Shown: positions 21,601-35,623, numbered from the stretch's first letter. The stretch: 64,000 nucleotides of DNA from Thozetella sp. PMI_491 (GCA_021432635.1 MU270108.1:152941-216940); one strand, 5' to 3'. Notes: generated by a model from the letters alone, not told the origin. A program made the numbers and translations.

Positions 21601-21658
21601 GACGCGACGGCGCAGCGACGCCGTTGACCTGAGCAACGGCAACCGCGGGCGATGCCAT
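18618..21658 (-). CDS. RXT2: Rxt2-like subunit of the Rpd3L histone deacetylase complex
   Basis: Two exons, 21658-21432 and 21285-18618, encode 964 residues. The N-terminal Rxt2 domain (about residues 55-260) is recognisable: YYKTQDQKTLIRDFYDVLR, then across the intron SYEPAGLDILRRPLP, and later KLKPVYSSLQRAVTSDIPLK. Rxt2 is a stable component of the large Rpd3/Sin3 deacetylase. Further on are LTFYHPELTEKSKYRPNTYF, an acidic central part with SRMWWQRVGRLNLEKMIDAE, and a helical segment (KEVDDLLEEVSDLIETLASY). The last third is disordered and rich in Pro, Gln and His, including a His/Gln/Pro repeat tract at 19197-19317. The protein is longer than yeast Rxt2 (430 aa) because of this tail, as is common in filamentous fungi. 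The start ATG begins MASPAVAVAQVNGVAAPS. Confidence 0.86.
19197..19317 (-). repeat. His/Gln/Pro-coding repeat tract in RXT2
   Basis: Imperfect repeats of codons for Gln, His and Pro (HPQHHQQHPQHPPQHPQHH-like, then QHAQHAQHH) fill about 40 residues of the disordered tail. The DNA is built of degenerate triplet repeats and may vary in length between strains. Confidence 0.85.
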
Positions 21659-23031
21659 GGCTAACAGGTCGGAAAAAAGCCAATAACTAGGGGGATACGT
21701 GCCCTCGAGATGGCCCCGTGGAGGTGGGTGCAAGACAGTCGATGGTAGGCAAGAAGGTCGCGGGTGGTTTGGGGGGGTCGCGCGATTCGCGTTCGCTTTT
21801 CGCAGTTGAGCGGATGAGGAGTGGACGGTTTTCGCTCACCCTTTTTGCAGCTGGTGCAACGCCAAAATCTTTGGACCCGTCGGCGACGGGGGGGAGGCTG
21901 GGCCGGTAGGCGGGAGAATTCATCCAAAACCACCGCAAAGGATCAAGAAGATGACCTTGCAGCTAAGAGGCGCGATCCTGGGTCAACATGCGAATTCCAG
22001 GGATTATTTGTCACTCGATTTCCATCAACAGAAGGGAGTGTGCAAGGAGGGAGACGGAAGGCTGGCACCTCGTCCTGGCACTCAAAAAGCCAGAATGCGC
22101 ACTAGCCAAGTTTGGAAAGGTGGAGCCGGTTGCATTCAAGACTCACGTGATGCTGGCCCAAAGCAGTGCCTCTTGTCGGCAATGGCCACCCAAGCGGAAA
22201 AAGCAAGAGGTCGCGTCCTGCCGGCGAGCAGAAGCTTGTCTCTTAGTTGACTCAAATCGTTTGGCGGCGGGCACGGCGAAGCGGTGGAGAGGGACCTGGT
22301 CGCTTCTCTTCTTGGCCCGCACCGTTGCGATCGGGGCGGAAGGGGAGCACCCTACCGAGTCTGCGCCAGGCCCGCCGGCCCTTTCTCTCTCTGCGCTAGC
22401 TGTAGGCGCAAATAGAGAGAAGCCTCTACCACCGCCATTACCGTTACTGATACAACGATGGTAAGAACGGCCTCAGTGCGACTAAGGCCGGTGATGGGCC
22501 TCGGCCGCAGGATTCTGCAGAAGTGCGGCCAGAGTCTTCATTCCTGGCTCCTTGGTAGCTTAGATAATGACGTATGCCAGGTTCGTTTGGAGCCATGAAT
22601 TAGCCGCCACGACGGCGGGCGCGGAGCACATCCTAAGCAAACAGTTTTTCCCTAACCTTGTTGGAACTGGTACCGTCTCGGGGCCTCTGAGAAGGATGAG
22701 ACACGCCGGCACGGCTCAGCCAAAGAGGTAAACATCACACATCACGCATAGCACATCGAGACAGCCCCGGGTGGCTAGGAAAGACGACAGTGTTGACGGC
22801 ATTACTTTACACAAGGAAATTTCTCGCGTCGAGAGTGTACTACGGACGGAAAACTGAGCCCCAATGACCGGGGATTAATGTGCCCATTGAATCCTGAAAC
22901 CACTTTCCGCACCACCCCGCAGGCTGGCGTAGCCTTCGTCGTAGTCCTGCCCACATCTCACATCTCCGTGCATAATCTTGACAAGCCCCGTCGTAGACGA
23001 GCCCCTATATTGACATGGTGCCTCCAGCTGT
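21659..23031. other. RXT2 promoter and PEP4 downstream flank
   Basis: It is a tandem spacer of 1.4 kb between minus-strand genes. The RXT2-proximal part is rich in pyrimidine on the minus strand. A 158-codon open frame at 21988-22464 (+) shows no motif and is judged a chance frame. Confidence 0.6.
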
Positions 23032-24382
<1,351 letters not shown>

Positions 24383-26410
24383 CCTGGCGACGATAACGAA
24401 TTCTGGGGAAAGGGTTGGGTGATAAAAGAAAAATCGAAGGAAATGGAAGGAAAAGAAGGCAGTTATTCAATCGCCGACAATAATGTGATTGATGTTTGTG
24501 GTTTCGGATGATGGTTGGTCGATTGGGGGGCGGGAGGCGACAACAAGGAAAGAGGAGAGAGAAGGAGGAAGGGAAGGGCCGTGTTGTGACGAGTTGGAGT
24601 GGGAGGAGGAGCTCCAGGTGGCGGGCGGGCAGGCTGACGAATGACGCACTCGCAAGGTACCTCTGTGAGCATGTGCCCCTTGCCAGTTGAGGCGTGACCC
24701 TCAGACTGGAGCCCCCCGGAGCTAGCTCCCCTGCTGCTCCGTGCGTGCCTAGGTACGTAGCCTGCCTTGGTACATGCGTCGGCGCGGGCAAGTCGGGGGC
24801 GGGCAATTGAGGGGAGGGGCCAGGCTGGTTGGCAAGCAAAGCAAGGCGGGTAGGGATTAGAGCACTGCCCGCCAGCCGCGGCGCTGTACCTGCAGGTCGC
24901 TAGGCGCCCAACGAGCCACTGAGCACCTGGCAACGGAACCTCCGGGGCAGCCCGTGCTGGCTGGCAAGCTGGCAAGCTGCGTTGCATGGGAACCAGACTG
25001 ATTGATTCTCCCTGGCAACAGGGGCGGCTCCTCCGTCCTCTGCGGTCATTGCCACCTTACGCACCTCCATATATTCTGTACATGTCCGGATAGGTTGTTG
25101 GTCTACCCACTTCCAGCCAAGCGACGTAAGCTCAGACAATATCCTGTTGCGGTATTCGTGGCCCAGTGCGACGCCTTTTCAACCAAGACTCGCCAAGTCA
25201 CCCACATAGTGCTGCCCTGCCCGCGTACCAACAACATTCAAGGCAGCTAGCTACAGGGATACCTACTAGAGGTGAGACACTCGACCAGTGCAGCACTGCT
25301 GGTGTTGCCTATGAAGAGAGGCCAAGAGGGCCCTGAGAGCGCTAGAGGCGACCGGGTACATATGAGCGAAGCTACCCCATACCTCCACACAGCGAGCGCC
25401 GTGTGCCGTTCGCTGCTGGATCGATCCATCTACTCGATTGGCTTAAAAGCACGCCCAGATCAGGCCTGGGTCCTGGTGCGGTGAGCTGCTCGAGAGCAAA
25501 CCGCTCCAGATTCGGCGGCTACGGTCGCCCCTTGCGCTCGCTAGACGGCATCGGACTAGGCTCTCCGGCCAAGCAGATGAGCAACATATAGCGGTGAAAA
25601 GGGCTGCGTTAGTACTGCACAGGCAGGCACAACAACATCGTTCGCCCTTCGTCCTGCTATAGAAAAGTTGCAACTTGTTGATGAATATATTACATTCTCC
25701 GATAATAAGCTATCCACGCGCGCCAATAACAAATAGTGCGGTGCCAGGCCGTGCGGGAGCCCCAATATATCTATACCCTACAGCGTCCGGTTGTTTCTAC
25801 GCCCATGCCCAACATCCCTCGGATTGGAGGAGATGCGCTCCGTAGCCCGATCACATACATACTCGATCAAACCTTTCCGCATTTTCCACTTCTACTGCTA
25901 CTTCTACTGCGGTTCGTGTGTTCTGTGTATGCGTAATGGCGGCACACTGTTGAGGTCAAATCGCTGCTCTGGTAGGGATGCATTCGCAAGAACATGACTG
26001 TTTCCTGCACCAAGCCCCGACTTCGCAACGCGGGGTTCGAAATGGGCCGGCCTGTGCCCCGCACCTCTCTTGTCCCCATGCGACGAGCTCCGATCAAACT
26101 TAGAGCTCCCGCCAGTAGCGAGTCTGCATCCCTAGCGTGCTGGTGGAATTGGCGGGAGAAGGTCAGGAAAAAAAAAGAGGGAAAGAGAAAAAAAAAATCT
26201 TTTCGGGGTCCCATATGAGTCCTCTCCCCTCGAGTCTCGCAGCTTAGGGTGAGACAAAAACCCTCTAGCCTCCCTCACACCCCCCTTTTCCCTTCTCTTC
26301 TCTTCACCCGCTACACACACACACACCCACACACCCACAACCCACAAGAACGCTCCCCAAGAGATACTTGCTAGGCTCCTCTGTCTCTCTCTTCCTCTCT
26401 CGTGGTCATC
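24383..26410. other. Divergent promoter region of PEP4 and SHMT
   Basis: Two kilobases separate the divergent starts. Near 24650-24780 are CTAGGTACGTAG/CCTTGGTAC-like palindromic repeats. A CA-rich microsatellite (26309-26345) and long CT tracts (26280-26400) form the SHMT leader. No coding sequence is recognised. Confidence 0.6.
26309..26345. repeat. CA-rich microsatellite in the SHMT leader
   Basis: Runs of CA dinucleotides, interrupted by CCCA, lie about 70-100 bases upstream of the SHMT start codon, within a CT-rich leader. Confidence 0.8.
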
Positions 26411-28079
26411 ATGGCTCCCACCTACGCCCTTTCCGAGTCTCACAAGGAGGTTTGTCTTTTGCCCCGCCTTGCCATCTCCGACTCGGTTCGCTGTTACGGC
26501 CGCCCCGTTGCTCACCGCTTCGATAGATGCTTCACAAGCCTCTCCTTGAGTCCGACCCCGAGGTCGCCGGTATCATGGTAAGCCGCTGTGGCCCCTCATC
26601 CCCTCTAATGGGTCCTTCAGGCAACTCACACACTTCAATTCCGACAGACCAGGGAGATCCAGCGCCAGCGCGAGTCTATCATCCTCATTGCCTCCGAGAA
26701 CATCACCTCCCGTGCCGTCTACGACGCCCTGGGTTCCCCCATGTCCAACAAGTACTCGGAGGGATACCCCGGCGCTCGTTATTACGGCGGCAACCAGCAC
26801 ATCGACGAGATTGAGCTGCTTTGCCAGAAGCGCGCCCTCGAGGCTTTCCATGTGGATTCGTCCAAGTGGGGGGTCAATGTCCAGTGCTTGAGCGGTAGCC
26901 CTGCCAACTTGCAGGTGTACCAGGCCATCATGCCCCCGCACGGCAGACTGATGGGCCTCGACCTCCCTCACGGTGGCCACTTGAGCCACGGCTACCAGAC
27001 CCCGGCTAAGAAGTAAGCTCGGAGCTCAATCGGGGCCGCCAACCAACGTATAGGCGAAGGGAGAGAAATGCTAACAGAGGTCGTCCAGGATCTCGGCCGT
27101 CTCGACTTACTTTGAGACCATGCCCTACCAGGTCGACCTCGAGACTGGCATCATTGACTACGACACCCTCGAGAAGAACGCCAAGCTCTACCGTCCCAAG
27201 ATTCTCGTGGCGGGTACCTCAGCCTACTGCCGCCTGATCGACTACGCCCGCATGCGCAAGATCGCCGACTCTGTGGGCGCCTACCTAGTGGTCGACATTG
27301 CTCACATCTCCGGCCTTGTGGCCTCCGGCGTCATTCCCTCGCCTTTCGATCATGCCGATGTCGTAACCACCACCACCCACAAGTCGCTCCGTGGCCCCCG
27401 CGGCGCCATGATTTTCTTCCGCAAGGGCGTCCGGTCCGTCGACCCGAAGACCGGCAAGGAGACCCTCTACGACCTCGAGAACCCCATCAACTTCTCCGTC
27501 TTCCCAGGCCACCAGGGCGGCCCCCACAACCACACCATCACTGCCCTGGCCGTTGCCCTCAAGCAGGCCGCTACCCCTGAATTTCGGTCCTACCAGGAGA
27601 AGGTCGTCTCCAACGCCAAGACTCTTGAGAACAAGTTCAAGGAACTCGGCCACAAGCTCGTCTCAGACGGCACTGACTCTCACATGGTCCTGCTCGACCT
27701 GCGCTCCTTCAGCTTGGACGGCGCCCGCGTCGAGGCCGTGCTCGAGCAGATCAACATTGCCTGCAACAAGAACAGCATTCCCGGCGACAAGAGTGCATTG
27801 ACTCCCTGCGGTCTGCGCATTGGCACCCCAGCCATGACTAGCCGTGGCTTCGGCGAAGCCGACTTCGAGCGTGTAGCCACTTACATTAGCGAGAGCATCA
27901 AGATCTGCAAGGAAGTGCAGGCTGCACTGCCGAAGGAGGCTAACAAACTCAAGGACTTCAAGGTCAAGGTTGCCAGTGGCGAGATCGACCGCATCAACGA
28001 GCTCAAGAAGGAGATTTCCGCCTGGTGCGTCACCTTCCCGCTTCCCGTCGAGGGCTGGCGGTTTGACGCTGGCATCTAA
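26411..28079 (+). CDS. SHM2: Serine hydroxymethyltransferase, cytosolic
   Basis: Four exons (26411-26449, 26527-26577, 26648-27012, 27089-28079) encode 481 residues. The enzyme interconverts serine and glycine with tetrahydrofolate and uses pyridoxal phosphate. The Schiff-base lysine is Lys250 in [15 protein letters not shown]. The PLP-ring aspartate lies in [11 protein letters not shown] (Asp221). Other family blocks are [63 protein letters not shown] and [17 protein letters not shown]. There is no presequence before [13 protein letters not shown], so this is the cytosolic rather than the mitochondrial form. The first two exons are very short (39 and 51 nt); splice sites (GTTTGT, GTAAGC) and the family pattern [12 protein letters not shown] followed by [11 protein letters not shown] support them. 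Confidence 0.96.
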
Positions 28080-29736
28080 AGCACCCATGCTATCTTAACG
28101 CACAAATTTGTTTTTGTACCTGGCTTCCGCATTTTCAACAAGAGAGTGGAGGGGGCGCGATTGCTGTTGACCATGAGATTGATCATAAAAGAAGACTGTG
28201 ACGGGGCTATGTTAGACGCGACAGGGCCATACCCAGGGAAACTCAACGAACCGGGCAAGGGGGAACAAAAGGGGAAACATGAAAAGGAAGAACAAAAACG
28301 AGATCTTGCAGGCATTTCATCAAGGCGTTGCAATTATGGGTCCACGTCGACGTACCTCGGACACGCTGGCGTTCGGCTTTGGGTTGATGAGTGCTGCTTC
28401 AACGCAGCCATGGGATTGGCTTCTTGGTAGAGAAGTAAAATCAAGCTGGGTGCATGGCTTAATTTACATTATAAGAGGAGAATAGCCGCCTCCCTCTTGT
28501 TCTTTATACATCTTCTGGATATCGTTGTATATGTGCTTCAGTAGGTGATTTCTGTACCTATCGTTGGCAACACCACCCAGCGTAAATCTGCTGTATATCC
28601 CTCTCTCTAGGCAGAGCCACATAAAATCTCATGAGGTCACCGGGCAGCAGGGAAACGACCCAACGAACAACTGGTCAAGTGCCAGGCAGTATCTAACAGC
28701 CATAGGAAGCGACCAGGCGACGGGGCTCGAGGGTATCGTTCAGCAAGGCTAGGCAAAGCCCCAGGGACTCATTTCATTTTGACAAAGGACCCCATTCCCA
28801 TCCATCCAGATGGTATCGGTACGTTACACATTCCCCCTTTCCCCGGCAAATACACTTCCAGAACGTGACTGATGGAACCGCCTCACCGAAGACAACTGTC
28901 ACAGGGGTGACATGCCGCTCTCGGGCTTCCACGACGTCCACCTCCTACCCTCCTTCCCCTTGCCTCATTCGTAACCTTCTAGTCTGGGCTGGTCCGGGCA
29001 GACCGTCTGTCCCGTCCCCAGCAATTGTCGTCCTGGAAAGTCGCCTCCGTCCTGCCGGAGCAACAAAGGTATCGATGCCATGGAGGCACCGCGTCGGACT
29101 TGTGCGTGATGCCACCCCGGCTCCAGTACAGAATATAATGAAGCCGTTTGCCTCGCCAGTTCAAGATCCCAGTCGTTCCTGAACTGCTGCCACCCGAACG
29201 CCGAGGAAAATGGTGGTATCCTATTTCAATAGTTTTTCGAGCAAAAGAGCAAATGCCACCGCAGTAAGACACAGGAAGGGGCAAGAAGAAAACAAAGTGA
29301 AGCTCCCGGCTAGTCGGGCCGCCCCGCCATTCGAAGCAAAAGAAGGTAGAAAGGAAAACATCGTTTGGTACAGTATTGACACAGGAAAGAGCAACGAAAA
29401 TGCCGTGTTGCTCGAAGGATATGGCGAGAAGCCCTGCACTCCCATGCTTCAGTCGTCCAATGTGGTTCGTAGCAGTCCGGGTGGTGACCCCGGAAGGCGC
29501 CGGCATTTCTTTCGAGAGGGCAAGAAATTACTCGTGTCGTATTTCACTCCGTATGTTCAAGTCGGGGTATATGTACGTCCTTGGCCGGGTCCCCGAAACG
29601 CCCGGTCGTCACCGTAGTCCCCTATACCCCCCGCCCACGTTACTCCTCCCTATATGTGCTTTGTATTCGTCTGGGAGCCAGCGAGTTCTCGATAACGGCG
29701 ACCGAAGCCGCGGGCTAGGAGAGGATCGCCATCCAG
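28080..29736. other. Convergent spacer between SHMT and SPT7
   Basis: It is unusually long (1.66 kb) for a convergent spacer. Open frames of 105 to 175 codons occur on both strands but show no motif. Presumably it holds both 3' UTRs; nothing else is supported. Confidence 0.55.
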
Positions 29737-32700
29737 CTACCTCGGCTCGAGGCTCTCCGGGCTCATCATGCCGACAGTGTCGTCCTTATCCGTCTGGCTG
29801 GCGTTTGTCATGCTCTGCATACTCTCTACCCGTTCCATAGGCGGCGCCAGGTTCAGGCTGCTGGGGCCAGCACCATTGAGGATGATCGATTTCTTTTTGG
29901 CTGGAGTGCCACCTTTCTCCGGAGTCGCATTGACGCTAGCCTTCCCATCCGTCACCTGGGCCAGACCGGATTCCAGCCGCTTCTTTTTCTTGGCTAGTGC
30001 GATCTGCTCCTTGGGAGGCCGTTTCTGTGGAGATACAATCTTGCCGGTTGCACCGAGGCGCGGGCGTGGTCGGCGTTGCTTGACGGGCAGGTCTTCGTCC
30101 TCGATAAGCGGCTGGTCGCTGTTCGCGTGCAGCTTGGCCAGGAAGAAGTTCTTGACCAGGCCGATGTGGTCCTGTATGTTCTCCTTGTTGACCGGCTCGA
30201 AGGGCGGCAGCGCCTCGAACAGATCGGCAGCCACAGCGCCCGTCGTCTGGGCTTGCATCTGGTACTGGTTGCGGACGCGCGATTGCAGTAGGTGGAGCGG
30301 TACCGACATCATCTCTAGGCCCATTTCCTTATCGAGGCCTAGGGCCTTGAAGCCGAAGAAGTCCTCGCCGAGCTCTTCGGCGAAGTCACCGCCGACGAAC
30401 TGCTCGCTTCCGTCGTCGAAGGCACCCGCACCGTCAGGGCCGGCGCCTTCGAGCGCGGGTCGCAGCAGTTCCGCGAGGTGCGATTTCATCCGCTCGTGGG
30501 TCGAAGCGAGCCTGGTGCCTAGCCGGTCGACCTCTTCTCGGGCGTAGCTGTCCAGAGCCTCGACGCTGTAGCCATGCTCGCCAAGAGCGTGGAGAAGCAC
30601 CTCCTCCGGTGTGAAACGGGGCTGGAAGCGGGCCCCACGCTCTGCCCACACACCAGTAGCTGGCTTCTTTTCGGCTTCGCGGAAAACATTGAAGGCCCGG
30701 GTGAGCTTTGAGAGGAAATCGCCCGCTATCTCGGTGATGGCGTCCAGCGCAGACGGCTGGAGCTCTTCGAAGCCAGCGTGGTAGAAGATTTTGGCGACCG
30801 ACCGCTGCATCGCTGATCTGCAGGTATCCGCCGCGATGACCGGGCCATCTCCGGATATAAACTGAGGCTCAATGTCGTGTTCCACGAAAGGCTCCGGGTT
30901 GTACTTGGGAAACTGGTTCGTGTACACCTAGTTGCATGTCTGTGGTCAGCCAACTACTCATAAAAGAGGGAGTGCATCTGACAAGGTTAGAACTCACCTG
31001 CGTTTGGATCTGCATTTGCTTGATGACGGAAATCTTGGAGCAGAGTTTGCGTGTTTCCTGCATCTGCCGGAGATTTGCGTCAATCTTTCTGGCAAGCCGG
31101 CTGTCGGGTGCGATAAAGTGGCCCTGGGGAACCAAGCGCAAGAACTCTTCGTGCTGGTCCGCGACTTGCCCCTCACCGTCCTCGATCCACCGCAGCTTGG
31201 GTGGGACATCTGGTATGACGGTCAGGGGCTCATAGTAGTCGGGAACCACTCGGTTGATCTCGTCCTCCATCCCCTCGGCGAGGGTCTCGGCCTGCTTGCC
31301 GGCTTCCTGGGCGCCCCCCGCAGACGAGTCCGCATGCGCGGAGCCGTTCGCTTCTGCGGCTTTCTGAGCGGCGAGAAAGCCTCGCATCCCCGCCTTGGTG
31401 CGCAGGAGGGCAGGCTCCTCCGTGTTCAGCTTGTTGCCGTGGAAGAGTTGAAAGCGCTCCTTGGCGAGCAATGCCCGGTCCTTCTTCGTGACCTGCTTCC
31501 ATATCTTGTACTCTTCGTCTTCGTACGCTTGTTCGGCTGCCTCCCCGAGCGCCTGGCCAAGCGCCATGCCGTTGAGGGAAGGACCGTCAATGTCCATGGC
31601 GTCGGCGTTGCTTACGCCCGAGTGGCCATTGATGCCACTAGGGGTTATAGAGCCGCCCACGGGAGGAGTGGCGAACCCATTGCTGCCGTCGATCTCGGAG
31701 CCCTCACGGTGCGACTTGGCCAGAAGCCCGTTCAGTTGGAGGACAGGCTTCTGATCCAAATTCGGGGTACCCTCTTTTTGGTCTGACGGGGCCGTCCTCG
31801 ATTTGGCCCCCTTAGTCCCGGCCGTGCGCCCGCGAGACGACATAATCGGTTCGTCGTCGCTGTCGTCCCCGCCGTCATCTTCGCCGCCATTCTGCTTCCG
31901 GCGCTCTTCGGCCTCGACCTCTGCCCTCGACCGGATGGCGAGATCTGGGATTAAGGGGATGAGCTTCTCCGCCTCCTTGCGCATCCCATTGGCCATACGG
32001 CGCAGGGGGTGACCCATATCTTGGTTGTACTTGAGACAATTGTCCCATATGAGGTTCAGGTCGGTGACGAAGTCCGTCTTGGATTTGTACTGAAGGCCTT
32101 TGAGCTTCTTGGTCATGGTGCCAAGATCCATCGGCTGCTTGATAACTAGAGAGGTGGTCAGTAGGGGAGGGAGACAGGGCCGCGGGGAGGGGAGGGATGT
32201 CGCATACAGTTGTAATAATCCGGAGCATCGCGCTTATTGACCCGATTAAGGAAAGGCGTTGAATACTCGGTATGTGCCTTGAGTTCGCTCAAGACCTTCT
32301 CCAGGGCTTCGTAGAGCTCTTCCTGGCCAACGTTCTCTTCGCTGGCCCACTTGCTTCGGTTTTTGCGCACCTCGTTCATCAGGGAACGCAGCTCTGCGTC
32401 CGAAGCCCTGACCTTGCTGCGCTTCAGATCTATCCTAGCAATCAGATGTTTTAGAGTGAGGCTCGACGCGCCCAGGTTGGCATTACTCAGCGAGCCGTGG
32501 TTCTGGCCCGGGCCCTGGCTCGTAGCGCTGCTACTGGTCTTGTCCATTTCGGCCTGGAGCTGCTTCTCGGACTCTTCCAGCTGCTGGTGCTCCAGCATGG
32601 CCGTCCGGTCGTTCTCCAATGTGTAGAAGAGGGTGTGGAAGCTGCGCCGGGCGGCCTCTTCGGTCGCGTTCCGGGCCTCCTCGAGTTCTTTCCGGGCATC

Positions 32701-33297
32701 CTCTGTCGTCTTTGCGTGGCCTTGCGACTGCAGCCCGTCCTCTTTCGACTTGTCGGGCTGCTTGCCGGGGGATGAGACGGACTGGACGGGGGAGCTGCCA
32801 GACTTGGAGGGGGAGAGGAGGGACTTGGCAGCAGCGGCATTGTCGCTCTTGGATTTGAGGGGGGATTGTTGTGTGTCTTCTTCGTCGTCTTCTCCTTCGT
32901 CGTCGTCGTCGTCGTCGCCATAGTCGTCTTCGTCGATGACGCGCTTCGCCTTTTTGCGGGGCGGCTCCTCGATCGGCGCGTGATCGTTCGCGGAGGGCAG
33001 CAGGGTGTGATGGGCCGCCAAGGGGCGCTGCAAAGCGGCGATGGCCGGATAGTTGTATGAGCCGTCGTCGGCGAATAGTAGATCCAGGCGTGCTTCGGAT
33101 TTGCGAAAGAGATCGGAGAAGTGTGAGCGACGGGTGTCCTCCTCCAGATCGGATGCCTCAGGCATCAACGCGGTGGAAGTGTCGATGGGGGTCTGGGTGC
33201 GCGCCGGGCCATCGTCAACACGGTGATGCATCGGAGTGCCGTTGACTTGATGCGCCGGAGAGGGCTGCCAGCCGTGCTGGCCGTTTGCGAAGGACAT
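29737..33297 (-). CDS. SPT7: SAGA complex subunit Spt7 (bromodomain and histone fold)
   Basis: Three exons (33297-32208, 32145-30998, 30927-29737) encode 1142 residues. Spt7 scaffolds the SAGA transcription coactivator. The N-terminus is disordered, with an acidic run ([20 protein letters not shown], about 120-140) and a coiled coil ([18 protein letters not shown], then [16 protein letters not shown]). The bromodomain spans the first intron at about 340-435: [48 protein letters not shown]; the Asn of the last block is the acetyl-lysine contact. A linker with [20 protein letters not shown] follows. The histone-fold domain is at about 780-835 ([40 protein letters not shown]), which pairs with Ada1/Taf10. 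The tail is basic ([12 protein letters not shown]). The first splice join gives NFIKQPMD. The start [11 protein letters not shown] has good context. Confidence 0.93.
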
Positions 33298-34771
33298 TTT
33301 TTGTCCGGATTGTTGCCAAAAGGTTGTGATGGCCGGTCGCCATGCGCAGGGAAAATGCGCTCGCGTTCAACCGGCACCAGAGCGATTCGGGATGCTAAAG
33401 TCACATGGGTAGAAAGAGCGAGATTGAGAGAGATGGCCGACCAAATTTCAGGGCGATCGCGATGGTGGTGGTGGTCCGCCGATGGATGGCAATGCGGCCG
33501 ATTTCTTGCTGGGTTGCGGGTGAGGTTCAAATCGGCGAGGAAAGGAGGCTCCTTGGTCCAAGTACGGAACAGGCGGCCGGAGAGCGACGACTTGGCCGCC
33601 GCCGAGACTTCGGCGTCGCGTTTGCACACTAAGGGTCGCGCGCAAGAAAAAAACCGATAATCCAGAGATATATAGCAGTAGCGATTTATTTATACCATTT
33701 TCTAGCGATTTGTGCCTCTATTCACACGGCCGAGTCCTGCCTCCGGTGCTCAAGCCAATGTACCCTGCCTTCATGATCACGTGAAAGGCTCCGTATCTGA
33801 CCTTCCCCTACCCCCAAAAGTGTCCGGCTTTACCCCCTTTACCCAGCGCGCTCCTACAGAAGGGGGGAGGGGGGGCAGCCTAGAACTCTCAAGGAGTGGT
33901 CGCCCTACTAAAGGAAAAGATAGCCAAAAAAGGGGCGGTGGGCTAAATGCCGTACAAACAAGCTGGCCTAGAACTTTGCCCATCCTCCCTTTAGCGCGTA
34001 CATTTTCAAGCTCGGAGAGCCCGCAGATCAAAGTAAATGAGGGGTTGTGCAAGCAAAACATCCTGTCAGGGATTGGTGCCGGTGTGTATATTTTTACTAA
34101 AGCAGGTTCCTTGAATACTTTCGCTCTGGCGTCCTTCCGCGCATTGTATCGACGCTGCTCTGCGTACAAATTTGAGCAAGGCGGCTCTAGGTACCTGACC
34201 AAATAAAAATGCGATAGCAGTGTCCCCCGATACGGTCCCCTCTATAAAATCGCGCCTACGTGTTTGCTGCATTGCCAGTGCCTGATGCACATACGCCGCC
34301 CCCCCGACTTTCTGATTCGCAACCCCTACCTACCTTGCCGAGATTGTCGGGTACTAGCACCATGACGTCGAATTGCCTCGGGACATTGCCAGCACCATGC
34401 GGAAGAGGGCCAGTGATAGCGCACTGGCATAGGCAGCTACCTGAGTCGCAGTGGCCCGCGACGATGCGATCGTGGTCCCAGCATGTCGGATTTGGGTGGG
34501 CAAGGGGGAGGCTAGCAGCGATCCTGGTCCTCCGTGGGGACGGCTGGAGCTCCCGCCACAGCGGGTGGAGTTTCTCCAACATTGCACCTCTCTCCCCAAG
34601 CTTCTTCACAACCCTGCCAGGCTGGCTTGGTTGGTAGCTGCCTTGTGCACTCCCGCTTGCTTCAGCCACACCTGACGCAGCACCTGGCAATGATGCAACC
34701 TCGTCGACCACGATTCTAACAACCTTCTCGGCACAAGCGCGATCGCACATTTGTGCGAAGACTTTGGCACT
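33298..34771. other. Divergent promoter region of SPT7 and the VanZ gene
   Basis: It holds both promoters. An AT-richer segment lies at 33640-33720. A 141-codon minus-strand frame (33777-34202) contains no motif I recognise; it could be a relic, but nothing supports expression. Confidence 0.55.
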
Positions 34772-35623
34772 ATGAGGATACGCCTCCCATTCGCAGGTAT
34801 GTTGTCGGGCCTTTTTTTCTGTTGCTTCTGTCGTCCCTGTTCGGCGTCTAGAGACCCGCCTGAGAGTCGTCGTTCTCAGCCGGCGCATCCGCGAGCAAGG
34901 CGGTTGGGGACCGCCTTTGAGAGCTCGACGCATGGCAGAGCAAGAGAGATCTATCGCATCGCCCCTTCATTACTGACCATCGCCGCCTTTCCAGGTGTCT
35001 TCTTCCTGCTGTTGCTCATCGCCGGCTACGCTGGCCTTACGTCCCTGGCGATCGATACCTACATCAACGACAAGGTCCTGCATCTGCTCACTTTCTTCCT
35101 CCTCACTATCGCCTTCTACTGGATCATCGACACAAACCGGAGACGAACGCTGAATCTTACCTTGATCGTCTGCACAGCGGGCCTCAGTGTCGGTTCCGAG
35201 GTCCTCCAGCACCTGCTCCCCAACGATCGCGAGTTTGACATCCAAGACATTCTCGCCAATGTAGTCGGCAGTCTTGCCGGCTTGGGCCTCTGCTCGTGGT
35301 ACCACAAGAGGATGCTGGAGCGGAAGCGGCAACAGAAGCAGTACAACGCTGTCCCCGGCGAAGACGATGAGGAAGAGGACCTCGAACTGGGCGAGGGCGT
35401 GGGCGGCGGCCACGAGGAAGGCGTGGCAGACTCTGGCAGCGGTGCAGGAACCGGAGACAGGAACATGACCTTGGAGGAAGAGGTTGACAATTGGGACGAA
35501 AACGCTGTAGACGCCTGGGATGAGGATGATCTTGGCGACATTGGTACCACGACGGCCACTGGAAAGGGAACAGACACCAAGGCGAGCGCGGGAGATGGGA
35601 ATCTAAAGAAGCGGGATGATTAG
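34772..35623 (+). CDS. VanZ-domain membrane protein
   Basis: Two exons, 34772-34796 and 34995-35623, encode 217 residues. The first exon is only 25 nt (MRIRLPFA) and joins through GTATGT and CCAG to GVFFLLLLIAGYAGL; without this intron the upstream frame is not family-like. Four hydrophobic helices lie at about 7-27, 38-57, 64-82 and 96-115. The VanZ-like pattern is YINDKVLHLLTFFLLTIAFY, then SVGSEVLQHLLPNDREFDIQ and DILANVVGSLAGL, with the acidic and histidine positions typical of the family (DKVLH, SE, FDIQDILAN). VanZ was named for a teicoplanin resistance protein; fungal members have no settled function. The C-terminal 90 residues are a soluble acidic tail (EDDEEEDLELGEG, EEEVDNWDENAVDAWDEDD). 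The gene diverges from SPT7. Confidence 0.8.
   Translation: MRIRLPFAGMLSGLFFCCFCRPCSASRDPPESRRSQPAHPRARRLGTAFESSTHGRAREIYRIAPSLLTIAAFPGVFFLLLLIAGYAGLTSLAIDTYINDKVLHLLTFFLLTIAFYWIIDTNRRRTLNLTLIVCTAGLSVGSEVLQHLLPNDREFDIQDILANVVGSLAGLGLCSWYHKRMLERKRQQKQYNAVPGEDDEEEDLELGEGVGGGHEEGVADSGSGAGTGDRNMTLEEEVDNWDENAVDAWDEDDLGDIGTTTATGKGTDTKASAGDGNLKKRDD

Noticed and set aside
33777-34202. 141-codon minus-strand open frame upstream of the VanZ gene
   Set aside because: No recognisable domain; the Pro/Leu/Arg-rich second half looks random. A relic cannot be excluded.
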